Of a stretch of DNA of 64,000 nucleotides, positions 53,989 to 63,400 are shown in pieces; within the stretch, counting starts at the first letter, position 1; each line of letters starts with the position of its first letter. The notes under the pieces are model-generated. The model worked only from the letters and a program-made list of their open reading frames with translations, did no database searches and was not told the origin of the DNA. The translations under genes and the position numbers were made by a program. The DNA is taken from assembly GCA_047606825.1 (NCBI GenBank), contig JASGDY010000131.1, forward strand, positions 1 through 64,000. Direction: 5' to 3'. This DNA is from Rhizosphaericola sp047606825 (GTDB taxonomy: Bacteria > Bacteroidota > Bacteroidia > Chitinophagales > Chitinophagaceae).

Positions 53989-54588
53989 ATGATGAAGACT
54001 GGTAATCAAATCATTAGTATCTACACGGAGATGACACCCAACCCAGAGACCATGAAGTTTGTGGCCAACAAACTCCTATACCCTGGGAAAAGTATTGATT
54101 TTCAGGACGAAACAAACGCATCCGCCTCTCCTTTGGCGAAGGAACTGTTTGGATTTCCTTTTATCAAGAGCGTGTTTATCGCCAGCAATTTTGTGACGCT
54201 GACCAAAAGTGCCGATACCGAAGACTGGCAGGACGTAATCCCAACGGTCAAGCAGTTTCTCAAAGACTACATCGAAAATGGCGAACCTATCGTCCTCGAA
54301 GACGAAATTGCCAAAATAAAAGTCAACCACGGCAACCAAGTCGCGGCAGACGATGACGACGTGGTCAAGCGCATCAAGGAACTATTGGACAACTACGTGC
54401 GTCCGGCAGTGGAAATGGACGGCGGTGCCATCCAGTTCAAAAGCTACGACGACGGCAAAGTCAACCTGATGATGCAGGGAAGCTGTAGCGGCTGCCCCTC
54501 GTCCATGATTACGTTGAAAGCCGGTATCGAAGGCATGATGAAACGCATGATTCCTGAAGTAAAGGAAGTCGTTGCGGAAGCAGTCTAA
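53989..54588 (+). CDS. nfuA: Nfu-type Fe-S cluster scaffold/carrier protein
   Basis: This 199-residue protein carries an N-terminal Nfu_N domain (about 8-97; IYTEMTPNPETMKFVANKLL, FPFIKSVFIASNFVTLTK) and a C-terminal NifU-like domain (about 118-195) with the cluster-binding CxxC in GSCSGCPSSMITLKAGIEGM. It delivers Fe-S clusters to target proteins. Two ATG codons are adjacent (53989 and 53992). It is monocistronic, with a good promoter and a terminator at 54616. Confidence 0.93.
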   Translation: MMKTGNQIISIYTEMTPNPETMKFVANKLLYPGKSIDFQDETNASASPLAKELFGFPFIKSVFIASNFVTLTKSADTEDWQDVIPTVKQFLKDYIENGEPIVLEDEIAKIKVNHGNQVAADDDDVVKRIKELLDNYVRPAVEMDGGAIQFKSYDDGKVNLMMQGSCSGCPSSMITLKAGIEGMMKRMIPEVKEVVAEAV

Positions 54589-54615
54589 AGTGTATTTTAT
54601 AATCAAGAAATAGTA

Positions 54616-54647
54616 ACGGGAAGACCTGATGGTCTTTCCGTTTTTTT
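54616..54647 (+). terminator. Rho-independent terminator after the nfu-type gene
   Basis: An 11-bp stem ACGGGAAGACC / GGTCTTTCCGT with one G-T pair and loop TGAT is followed by a run of seven T. Confidence 0.88.
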
Positions 54648-54680
54648 GTTTTAGGTTGTTGAGCTATGGTTATGTGACAA

Positions 54681-54995
54681 TTAATCTTGTAAGAATTGAA
54701 CCAACTCGGCGACGACCTCCCGATATATAGCATTATGAAGTGTACCAATTCTTTTGATAAGCAATACTGTCGAGATGACCCCGATTTTTTCATAAACGAT
54801 GACAGATGCTTTTGGCAAATATCCATTTGACAGATGCCCGTTGTCAATGCTTATGCCTTTGGTTGCAACGTTGCTTGTAAGCGGCATGTACAACATATCT
54901 CCAAAACTATTAGGCCTCAACAATAATATTGGTCTAACTTTAGATGCAGCAGCATCCGTAAAATATATATTGGCCAGATAAATCGCTCCTACCAT
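54681..54995 (-). CDS. MazF/PemK-like toxin
   Basis: This 104-residue protein is of the CcdB/PemK fold, with GAIYLANIYFTDAAASKVRP at the N-terminus (Lys-Val-Arg-Pro matching the KxRPxL active-site motif), PILLLRPNSFGDMLYMPLTS and a C-terminal helix. Members cut mRNA at short sequences. It overlaps the antitoxin gene by 7 bp, which supports a translationally coupled pair. Confidence 0.75.
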   Translation of the reverse strand: MVGAIYLANIYFTDAAASKVRPILLLRPNSFGDMLYMPLTSNVATKGISIDNGHLSNGYLPKASVIVYEKIGVISTVLLIKRIGTLHNAIYREVVAELVQFLQD

Positions 54996-55207
54996 TTTGT
55001 ATAATCTTCATCATCATACAATGAAATACCCAGATTAGCAGTGGGCAATTGCAGTAATTCAGCATCCGTAAAAAATTCGATAGGCTGATGCTCCGTTTGC
55101 GATACAGGCAAAATAATAATTTGCAGTTCCATACCCTTCAATGCATCCGGAATATGAAGCTGTAGTTCATTGGTATCTGTCCTACTATGTATCGTAAGCC
55201 CTATCAT
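54989..55207 (-). CDS. Putative antitoxin partner of the MazF-like toxin
   Basis: This is a protein of about 72 residues with an N-terminal beta-rich part (TNELQLHIPDALKGMELQII) and an acidic C-terminus (YDDEDYTKW), a common antitoxin plan; the family is not certain. The ATG at 55207 sits four bases after an exact -7 box, so the upstream in-frame start at 55222 is excluded. The pair lies between nfu and the glycosidase on the opposite strand. Confidence 0.65.
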   Translation of the reverse strand: MIGLTIHSRTDTNELQLHIPDALKGMELQIIILPVSQTEHQPIEFFTDAELLQLPTANLGISLYDDEDYTKW

Positions 55208-55211
55208 AAGC

Positions 55212-55219
55212 CAAAGATA
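55212..55219 (-). promoter_or_regulatory. Antitoxin -7 box, leaderless geometry
   Basis: TATCTTTG on the minus strand ends four bases (GCTT) before the antitoxin ATG, the same spacing as queA. Confidence 0.65.
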
Positions 55220-55284
55220 CATAAATACCGTTTAGTAATAATACTCCTTTTATCCAAATCATCTCGGATTCCACATTTCCCCAA

Positions 55285-55298
55285 TGCAAACGTTTGCC
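55285..55298 (+). promoter_or_regulatory. LacI-type operator upstream of the DUF6067-like gene
   Basis: TGCAAACGTTTGCC contains the perfect 12-bp palindrome GCAAACGTTTGC and fits TGnAAnCGnTTnC. A weak -7 candidate TAATTTAG (55322-55329) lies 23 bp on, so the operator would cover the -33 region. It may belong to a different LacI-family regulator than the TGnAACCGATTnCA sites. Confidence 0.55.
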
Positions 55299-55346
55299 TC
55301 AATCGACTGGGAGTTTTGACGTAATTTAGGCGCAGATTCACCCGTT

Positions 55347-58340
55347 ATGAAGAAAATATTGTTTTCCACTCTGATATTATGCGCGGCGGTTAGCACCGCC
55401 GATGCACAGGAACTGAAATTTACCAATGCCGCCACGCCTTGGGCTTATGATTCGCTGGGTAACCACCGCATATTGGTGGGTGTCAACGCAGCTGGAGATG
55501 TCGCGAAAGTCATCGTTCCGTGGCGCAGAAGGGACAATCATCCAGAGGAAAAAATGGTGTTCGTCGTGGATGCCAAAACCAATGAACGCATCTACAACGT
55601 TGTGCAGGAAAATATCACACGTGAAAAAGGAACGGTATATTTCCAACCGGTTTCCGGTGTAGGTGATTACTATATTTACTACATGCCCTATCGCCAGAAA
55701 GGGAGTCCATACTATCCCAAAGTGGAATATTACACGCCAGTCGGTACGGCACAACAGCCTTGGATAGACAAAATAAAACAAGGAAAAACCATTGTCGCCA
55801 GTGCTCTGGAACTCCAGGCCGTCAATGCTTTCAACAGCTTTTACCCAATGGAAGTGGTAGCAACGGAAAAAGAAAGACACACTTTGTTGGCGGCGCAACA
55901 CAACGCGCCCTACATCGTATTTCCGGAAGACCGGTTGCATTCCATCCGTATGCGCTACGATTTTCCATACAGGTGGGCACAGCAAGGCATCCGCAGCTCT
56001 TTTTCGGACGTAGCGGACAAAGGGGAAAATTTTGCGTACCAATTAGGCATCTATCCGCAAAAAGACACTTTGAAAAATGTCGTCATCCAGTTCTCTGATC
56101 TGAAAGACGAAAAGGGAAATATTTTGTCCAAAAACATCATGGAATGCATCAACAACAAAGGTGTCAACTGGATAGGCATCCCTGAAACTTTTGAAGTCAA
56201 CGTTCCCATAAACCAGATACAGCCGATGTGGTGTACAGTCGCCATTCCGGAAAATGCGGTCGCCGGAAACTATAAAGGCACTGTCACCGTCACGGCAAGC
56301 AACGCACCGTCCAAATCCATTGCCGTCAACCTCACTGTTACCAACAAAACCGCCAAAAACCACGGCGTGGACGAACCCTTGAAACAGACACGCCTCTCCT
56401 GGCTCAACTCTACCTTGGCAGCGAAAAACGAGGTCATCACGCCATACACCGATTTAAAAACCACAGGCAACAAAATCGATTTGCTGGGACGTTCCATAGA
56501 AATCGCGCCGAGCGGCTTCCCCCAACAAATCCAAACATACTTCACACCGGAAATGACCTCCATCGGCACGACACCCAAAAACTTGCTGGTCGAGCCTATC
56601 CATTTCCATGTAAAAAAATCCGATGGGAAAGAAATAAAATTCCGCAACACACCCATCGACTTTACCGAACAATCCGCCGGAACCGTCGCATGGAAAACTG
56701 CCAACGAATCTCCGGAACTGACGATGGACATCAACGCCGACCTCGAATACGACGGCTACCTCGACTATACGGTCAAGGTCATCGCCCAACAGGACATCGC
56801 CTTGCAGGACATCTGCCTGCACCTGCCCATCGTCCCCGAAAACGCGGAATACCTGATGGGGCTGGGCTACAAAGGTGGCTACCGTAAAGATACGGTGCAA
56901 TGGAAATGGGACGTCGCCCACAAAAACCAGGACGGCGCATGGGTCGGAACGGTCAACGCAGGCGTGCAGTTTTCGCTGCGCGACCAGCACTATTCACGTC
57001 CACTCAACACCAATTTTTATCTGCAGAAACCATTGGTATTGCCGACATCCTGGGGCAACGGAGACAAGGGCGGCATTGACATTTTCAAAAAGGGGACTTC
57101 AGTTTTGGTCAACAATTACAGTGGCGCGCGCGACATGAAAAAAGGCGATACGCTATACTATAATTTCCGGCTGATCATCACGCCGTTCCACACCATCAAC
57201 ACCGACTTCCAGTGGTCGGCAAGATTTGTCCACAAATACTTAAACGTAGATACGGCAAAAGCACTGGGCGCGACGGTCGTCAATATCCACCAAGGCACGC
57301 CCATCAATCCTTATATCAACTATCCCTTTGTGAAGACCAAAGAGATGAAAGACTATATCGACAGCGCACACGCCGAAGGGCTGAAAGTCAAAATCTACAA
57401 TACCGTGCGTGAACTTTCGAACCGTGCCTACGAACTTCCGGCATTGTTTAGCCTCGGACACGAAATATTTTCGGACGGTAAAAGCGGCGGCTATTCCTGG
57501 TTGCAGGAACATCTCGACACGGGATATATCGCGGCATGGTACACGCCGGCAGCCAACGACGCGGCGATTATCAACAGCGGCATGAGCCGTTGGCACAACT
57601 ACTACGTCGAAGGCATGAACTGGCTCACACAGAATGTCGGCATCGACGGCATCTATCTGGACGACGTGGCATTTGACCGGAGCATCATGAAACGCATCAA
57701 GCGCGTATTGACCAAGGACAGACATCCCGGGCTGATAGACCTGCACTCCGCCAACCAATACAACAAAAGCGACGGTTTCAACAACAGCGCCAACCTGTAT
57801 CTGGAACTGTTTCCGTATCTCAACAGGCTGTGGTTTGGCGAATATTTCGATTACGAACACAACTCACCGGACTTTTTCCTGACAGAGATTTCGGGTATTC
57901 CTTTTGGATTGATGGGCGAGATGCTCCAAAGCGGCGGCAACCAATGGCGCGGATTGTTGTACGGCATGACGAGCCGTCTGCTCTGGGACGATTCGCGTGA
58001 CCCGCGTCCAATATGGAAGGTGTGGGACAGTTTCGGAATGCAAGGTTCGCAGATGGTCGGCTATTGGGTCAAGGACAATCCCGTGAAAACCGACAATCCC
58101 AACGTCCCGATTACAATCTACAAAAAAGACAAAAAAGTATTGGTGGCATTGGCAAGCTGGGATTCCTCCAACGTCAGTATCCACCTCCATATCGACTGGA
58201 AAAAATTGGGAATCGACCCCGCAAAAACAAAAATCGTCGCGCATGAAATGAACGACTTCCAACCTGCAAAAACTTTTGGCATCAACGACCCGATTGCAGT
58301 AGAACCTGCAAAAGGTTGGTTGTTGGAGATTGGGGAATAA
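55347..58340 (+). CDS. Large exported DUF6067-like putative glycoside hydrolase, 997 aa
   Basis: The protein has a signal peptide (FSTLILCAAVSTADAQ), about 330 residues of beta domains (PIYxxx-like repeats; GNYKGTVTVTASNAPSKSIA resembles an Ig-like module), a middle beta-sandwich, and from about residue 620 a TIM-barrel-like domain. The barrel includes ALGATVVNIHQGTPINPYIN, LKVKIYNTVRELSNRAYELP, GIDGIYLDDVAFDRSIMKRI with an Asp-Asp pair in the catalytic position, and GLIDLHSANQYNKSDGF. This matches the glycosidase-like DUF6067 family as I recall it; activity is not known. It is monocistronic under a LacI-type operator, so a sugar-induced enzyme is likely. Confidence 0.65.
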   Translation: MKKILFSTLILCAAVSTADAQELKFTNAATPWAYDSLGNHRILVGVNAAGDVAKVIVPWRRRDNHPEEKMVFVVDAKTNERIYNVVQENITREKGTVYFQPVSGVGDYYIYYMPYRQKGSPYYPKVEYYTPVGTAQQPWIDKIKQGKTIVASALELQAVNAFNSFYPMEVVATEKERHTLLAAQHNAPYIVFPEDRLHSIRMRYDFPYRWAQQGIRSSFSDVADKGENFAYQLGIYPQKDTLKNVVIQFSDLKDEKGNILSKNIMECINNKGVNWIGIPETFEVNVPINQIQPMWCTVAIPENAVAGNYKGTVTVTASNAPSKSIAVNLTVTNKTAKNHGVDEPLKQTRLSWLNSTLAAKNEVITPYTDLKTTGNKIDLLGRSIEIAPSGFPQQIQTYFTPEMTSIGTTPKNLLVEPIHFHVKKSDGKEIKFRNTPIDFTEQSAGTVAWKTANESPELTMDINADLEYDGYLDYTVKVIAQQDIALQDICLHLPIVPENAEYLMGLGYKGGYRKDTVQWKWDVAHKNQDGAWVGTVNAGVQFSLRDQHYSRPLNTNFYLQKPLVLPTSWGNGDKGGIDIFKKGTSVLVNNYSGARDMKKGDTLYYNFRLIITPFHTINTDFQWSARFVHKYLNVDTAKALGATVVNIHQGTPINPYINYPFVKTKEMKDYIDSAHAEGLKVKIYNTVRELSNRAYELPALFSLGHEIFSDGKSGGYSWLQEHLDTGYIAAWYTPAANDAAIINSGMSRWHNYYVEGMNWLTQNVGIDGIYLDDVAFDRSIMKRIKRVLTKDRHPGLIDLHSANQYNKSDGFNNSANLYLELFPYLNRLWFGEYFDYEHNSPDFFLTEISGIPFGLMGEMLQSGGNQWRGLLYGMTSRLLWDDSRDPRPIWKVWDSFGMQGSQMVGYWVKDNPVKTDNPNVPITIYKKDKKVLVALASWDSSNVSIHLHIDWKKLGIDPAKTKIVAHEMNDFQPAKTFGINDPIAVEPAKGWLLEIGE

Positions 58341-58390
58341 GGACAGGGTCGTTGCCAAAAGGTAAGATTCCAGTCAACAGAAAAACTGAG

Positions 58391-58708
58391 TGCATTTACC
58401 TTAGGTGGGGAATAGTTCAAATTTCTGTTGGCGGGTGGAGACACCGCGCCAGTAGAACCATGTACACTTGTTTGGCATATTGAAACAAGGTATTGCTAAT
58501 TATGTAGAGATATTGAGCGATTTTTTAAAAACATCTATTGAAAATCAGATTATTACATCGAAAATATCTTCCAAACCCCTATTTGGTTAGCAATGCCTGA
58601 AACAAATACTGGTCGAGTGATATGCCCTCTAGTGGTCGGTGTCCTCACCGACCACCCTATTCATGGAATGGACGAGAATTGGAACCATTCCCCTCCAAGG
58701 TAAATGCA
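58391..58708. repeat. Inverted-repeat element of about 318 bp with internal hairpin
   Basis: The left end at 58391-58417 (TGCATTTACCTTAGGTGGGG, AATAGTTC) and the reverse complement of the right end at 58682-58708 agree at all but one indel and two positions over 27 bp. Partial similarity continues for another 15 bp or so inward. A perfect 10-bp hairpin GTGGTCGGTG-TCCT-CACCGACCAC lies inside at 58632-58655. No protein is encoded and no clear target duplication is seen. It fills most of the gap between the glycosidase and the sigma-factor gene. Confidence 0.6.
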
Positions 58709-58767
58709 GCAGAAAAAACTTAATATTATGGTAAATTATCCAAGAATGTTTATCTTTCCGTAGCTAT

Positions 58768-58775
58768 TACATTTG
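58768..58775 (+). promoter_or_regulatory. -7 box of the ECF sigma factor gene
   Basis: TACATTTG matches TAnnTTTG exactly, 21 bp before the ATG at 58797. No strong -33 TTTG is seen; the housekeeping sigma factor is the likely user. Confidence 0.5.
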
Positions 58776-58796
58776 TGACTCCTTGATGAAGATATC

Positions 58797-59324
58797 ATGA
58801 AAGCATTAATATCTGCCTTGAAATATTGCGATGGGGAAGAAGCCTTTCAGGAGATTTTCCTCCTGACAAAAGGCAAAGTATATGCTTATTTTTTAAAGAA
58901 GACCAACTCTGCCGACGATGCGAAGGACCTCACACAGAATGTCTATTTCCGCCTTTGGAAATACCGCAAGAAGGTAAACGAGGACATATCGCTCGACCAG
59001 CATTTGTTTCAATATGCCAAACAAGTGTACATTGATTACCTGAAATCGCGGAAATCAACCTCTTACGTACCAGACATTCGATCCATGGAAAACAATAATG
59101 CCTTTTTGGGACAACCCGACGGCATTTTTGACAGGATGGAAAAAGAGAAAATCTTTGGCTATTTACAATCAGAGCCTCCCCTGAACCAGCATATTTTTAT
59201 CCTCAACAAATGGGAAGGCTATTCCTACCAGCAACTGTCGGAAATGTTTTCCCTTTCCGTCAAAAGCATTGACAACTATATCAACAAAACCATGAAGCGG
59301 CTTAAAAAAAAAATCGGTTTTTAA
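58797..59324 (+). CDS. ECF-type RNA polymerase sigma factor
   Basis: This 175-residue sigma-70-family ECF factor has region 2 at about 10-80 (AYFLKKTNSADDAKDLTQNV, YFRLWKYRKKV) and region 4 at about 120-172 (IFILNKWEGYSYQQLSEMFS, SVKSIDNYINKTMKRLKKKI). It would direct transcription of the adjacent SusC3/SusD3 operon when released from the FecR-type anti-sigma encoded next. The two genes are 36 bp apart. This sigma/anti-sigma/SusCD layout is common in Bacteroidota glycan loci. Confidence 0.92.
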   Translation: MKALISALKYCDGEEAFQEIFLLTKGKVYAYFLKKTNSADDAKDLTQNVYFRLWKYRKKVNEDISLDQHLFQYAKQVYIDYLKSRKSTSYVPDIRSMENNNAFLGQPDGIFDRMEKEKIFGYLQSEPPLNQHIFILNKWEGYSYQQLSEMFSLSVKSIDNYINKTMKRLKKKIGF

Positions 59325-59360
59325 GGAGGAGTTTTCTACAGTTCATCGTAATACTATACA

Positions 59361-60338
59361 GTGCGGAATTTATTTACAAAAAAAAATAAAGAAAAAACAA
59401 GTGCGGAACATTCTGAAACAGGTGATCCTGATTGGGATGCCGTATCTGACATTGACGAGGGAAGTATAGACTGGGCAGATACCTGGAATACCATAAAAAG
59501 AGATGTTGGCAACTACCAAAAAAGAAAAGATGCAGTTAAAAGAGTTGTGACGGGTTCACTGATGCTGTTGTTTGTAGTAGGTAGTACAATGTACTATATA
59601 GGCTATCACAAGACGCAGTCCGCTGCTTATGCAACCTTGTACAACAAAGGACATCATGAGTTATATTACCTATTAAGCGACAGTTCGAGGATGGTATTGT
59701 TTCCAGGAACAACGGTAAGACTACCCGAAAGCTACAACCAGCATACCCGTGAATTGTTTGTACAGGGAAAAGCACTTTTCATAGTACATAAGGATCGGAC
59801 AAAACCATTCATCGTCCACTCGGCACATTTGGCAACATGCGCTATCGGAACCGAATTTGTGGTGGAGAACAGACCAGACGAGCAGAAAGAGCTTGTCTAC
59901 CTAGAAGAAGGGATTGTACAGGTCAATGTCAAGGGTAGCAATGTGTCCCATATACTGGCAGTAAAAGATACGTTGCACTATAATATTGCAAAACAAGTAG
60001 TATCCATTGCACATTATAGACCGGCTATGCCATTGTCTAAAAACTATGCGCACCGAGGGACTGGAGGCCAGAAGAATCATGTATCCAGAAAAGACAAGTC
60101 CGTCCAGAGACTCCAATGGTATTCATTTGACAATGCCTCCTTGGAAGACATATTCGGTCATCTGGAAAATATTTATGGCATCGAAATACGGTACACCAAA
60201 GCGGATGTCGTCGAAAAATATTTTATCGGAAAATTTTCATCCACAGATTCACTGTCACACATATTGGACGTGATTACATCCTTAAACGAACTGAGATACA
60301 AAGAAGTTGCCGACGGCGTATATACGGTTTACAAATAG
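59361..60338 (+). CDS. FecR-family anti-sigma factor
   Basis: This 325-residue single-pass inner-membrane protein has a cytoplasmic N-terminal 65 residues. A transmembrane helix follows (SLMLLFVVGSTMYYIGYH), then a periplasmic FecR domain (MVLFPGTTVRLPESYNQ, LFVQGKALFIVHKD, GTEFVVENRPDEQKELVYLE) and a C-terminal DUF4974-like region (LEDIFGHLENIYGIEI). It holds the ECF factor and receives the signal from an outer-membrane receptor. The start is GTG at 59361; a stop codon lies 10 bp upstream in frame. The strong AAGGAGGAG at 59323-59332 is about 30 bp away, so translation may be coupled or inefficient. Confidence 0.88.
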   Translation: MRNLFTKKNKEKTSAEHSETGDPDWDAVSDIDEGSIDWADTWNTIKRDVGNYQKRKDAVKRVVTGSLMLLFVVGSTMYYIGYHKTQSAAYATLYNKGHHELYYLLSDSSRMVLFPGTTVRLPESYNQHTRELFVQGKALFIVHKDRTKPFIVHSAHLATCAIGTEFVVENRPDEQKELVYLEEGIVQVNVKGSNVSHILAVKDTLHYNIAKQVVSIAHYRPAMPLSKNYAHRGTGGQKNHVSRKDKSVQRLQWYSFDNASLEDIFGHLENIYGIEIRYTKADVVEKYFIGKFSSTDSLSHILDVITSLNELRYKEVADGVYTVYK

Positions 60339-60405
60339 GACAAAACATATAGGCATATAGGATCATAGTCATTTTTCTTTTTAAGTTCATCAATAATTTA
60401 TTGTC

Positions 60406-63400
60406 ATGCGTAGTAAATGGAAACCAAAGTCCATGTGGGGACTGTTTGTCCCGAAAATCGGACTGTTCGTATGTCTTTTCTCAATGAAAGGCAACATTTT
60501 AGCTCAAAAAGGCGGAGCAGCGATGAAAGGGCTTGTCCAAAATGAGAAAGGAGAACCCTTGTCGGGAGCTAGCGTCACCATCAGTGACTCCGTTGCACAT
60601 TTCACACAGGCAGCGACATCGGACAGCCTCGGTAGTTTTTATTTCAGTAACCTGCCGAGCAAGAATGCCCTCGCGATTGTCGTCGCTTTCAATGGTTACA
60701 AAACACAGACATTTAAAGATTATAAACTGACAGACAACGCAGTCACTTCTTTATATGTCAAATTACTAAAAGATACAATAAACCTGGACGAGGTCGTGGT
60801 CGTTGGCTACGGCTCACAGCGTAAAAATCTTGTAGCCAGCGCCATATCCTCCGTTGGCATGGACAATATAACATCCCGTTCCATGCAGAACGTAAGCGAA
60901 GCACTGCAAGGGAAAGCCGCAGGTGTCATCGTTACCAATGAAGGCGGTGACCCTACGGCAAGCCCTAGCGTGTATATACGCGGTATGGGAGGCATCAACG
61001 GAGAATCAGCACTATACGTTGTTGACGGCGTGATATACGAGAGCATGCCCAACATCAATTCCGATGATATAGCGTCCATGGACGTTCTGAAAGACGGAGC
61101 CGCGGCCATTTACGGAGCTAGGGCATCGGGCGGTGTTATTTTGATCACAACCAAGAAAGGGAAAAACGGCGCATTCAAAGCCTCTGTCGATGCCAAATAC
61201 GGCGACCAGTCGGCTTGGCGCAAGTTGCATGCACTGAACGCTGAACAGTTTGCCAACGCGATGAACACCGCAGCGGACAATGCCGGGGAAACCCGCAGTG
61301 ATGCCTTTGACGCATCTGTCTATCCTGATGGACAGATTACAAGGACTGACTGGGTAGACGCGATTTTCCGACATGGCGCAACGAACGAATACAATGTCAA
61401 TTTCAGCGGTGGCAACGACAGGTCAACCTTCTATGCAGGATTTGGGTACAGGAAATCGCAGGCCATCCTGCTGAACACCTACAACCAGCGATACAATGCC
61501 ACCTTAAATTCGGAACACAAAATAGGTACCTGGTTGACTTTTGGGGAACATTTGCAGTATTCATATAGCAACGGGAACGGCGCCAATACTTCGAGCGCCT
61601 ACACGGGCGCAATACTTTCGGCTATTTTCTACCCGCCCAATGTAGCGGTCTATGACAGTGCAGGCAACTTTTCCGGATTGCCCGAAGCCTATGCAGGCAG
61701 CTACGGCGATGTCATCAATCCGGTTGCCTACCTTAAACGTTTGGACTCCAAAAGCCCAACCCATGTGTTGATGATGAATCCATATATAGAAGCACGCATT
61801 ACGGAAGACTTGAAATTTAGGTCCAGTTTTGCCTATACGGAGACCAACGCATTTGTAAAAACCTTTACCACAAGAGTTCCCGAAATTGGCAGGATATCGA
61901 CTTCCAATATGTTGGAACAGACCACATCCACCACCCAGAACCTGCTGGCGGAACAGACGCTCAGCTATGACCATAGATGGGGAAACCACCACCTGTCCTT
62001 GGTAGGCGGTACTACCTACCAAAAAAATACATACACCTCCACTTATGTGTACGGTACGGACTTTGACGACGAAAGCGCACAGTACCGCTATCTTGAAAAT
62101 GCAGGCACTATCTATAAACCAACGGACACGCGTACCGTCAGCATCCTACTTTCGTATCTGGCAAGGGCAAACTATGATTACGACGGGAAATACCTGTTGT
62201 CTGTATTGGGCAGACGCGACGGTTCCTCTTTGGTATCAAGTCAGAACAAATATGAGAACTATGGTTCCGTGTCCGCCGGGTGGATAATATCCCGTGAAGA
62301 TTTTTTTAAAGATATCTCGTGGGTCAGCTTGCTCAAGCTGAGGGGCAGCTACGGTATATTGGGCAATCTTGGAAGCCTGCCCGCCAATGCCGTGGATCCC
62401 ACACTGAGTACCACGACCGCCTATTTTGGTTCTACTTCCACCGCTAGCTACGGCTATGCTGCAACCACGCTGCCCAACCCCAATCTCAAATGGGCAACCT
62501 CTAAGCAGACCGACATCGGCATTGACCTCAATCTGTTCGAAAACCATATCAGTATCACGGCAGACTATTTCAACAAAAAGACGTCGGACATGATACTTTT
62601 AAAAACCTTGCCTAGCACGAGCGGTGTTACCAATGGACAGTATATCAACGCAGGCGATGCACGGGACAGGGGTTTTGAATTTTCTATTAATTACAACAGC
62701 GCAAAGACCCGTGACTTTCAATACAGCGTGGGAGTCAATCTGACACATACTTCCAACGAATTGCTGACTCTCTATGACGACTATACGTCCCTATCGACTT
62801 CGGACATCAATATCCGAAGTGCACTCACGCCAGTAGTCGTACAGATAGGTGCTCCGCTCTATGCGTTCAACCTAGTTAAAACAGCCGGCATTTTCAAGAC
62901 GCAGGAAGAAATCGATAGCTATGCCAACAGTAGCGGCAGTCTGATACAGCCTGACGCTACGCCCGGCGACCTCAAATTTGTGGATGCCAACGGAGACGGA
63001 TCGATTGATGACAATGACAGAGTCTTGATGGGCTCGGCGTTTCCTAAGCTGACTTATGGCGTTTCGTTTAACGCGTCCTATAAAAACTTTGACCTAAACC
63101 TGTTTGTTCAGGGAGTCACATCCAACAAGGTATTCAACAGTTTAAGGTACCTGGCTTTGCAGGCAGGATTGGGCGGCCAGCATTACAATCTCTGGAACAA
63201 GGTATCGGATGCATGGTCGGAAACCAACCCCAATGGCTCCATTCCCAAATTATCCTTCTCGGATGCCAACGGAAACTTTAGCACCAATTCCGATTTCTTT
63301 CTGGAAAACGGTGCTTATATGCGACTGAAAAACCTTACGCTGGGATATACGTTCAGGCAAAATGTGCTTAGAAAAGCCAATATAGACGGCATCCGCCTCT

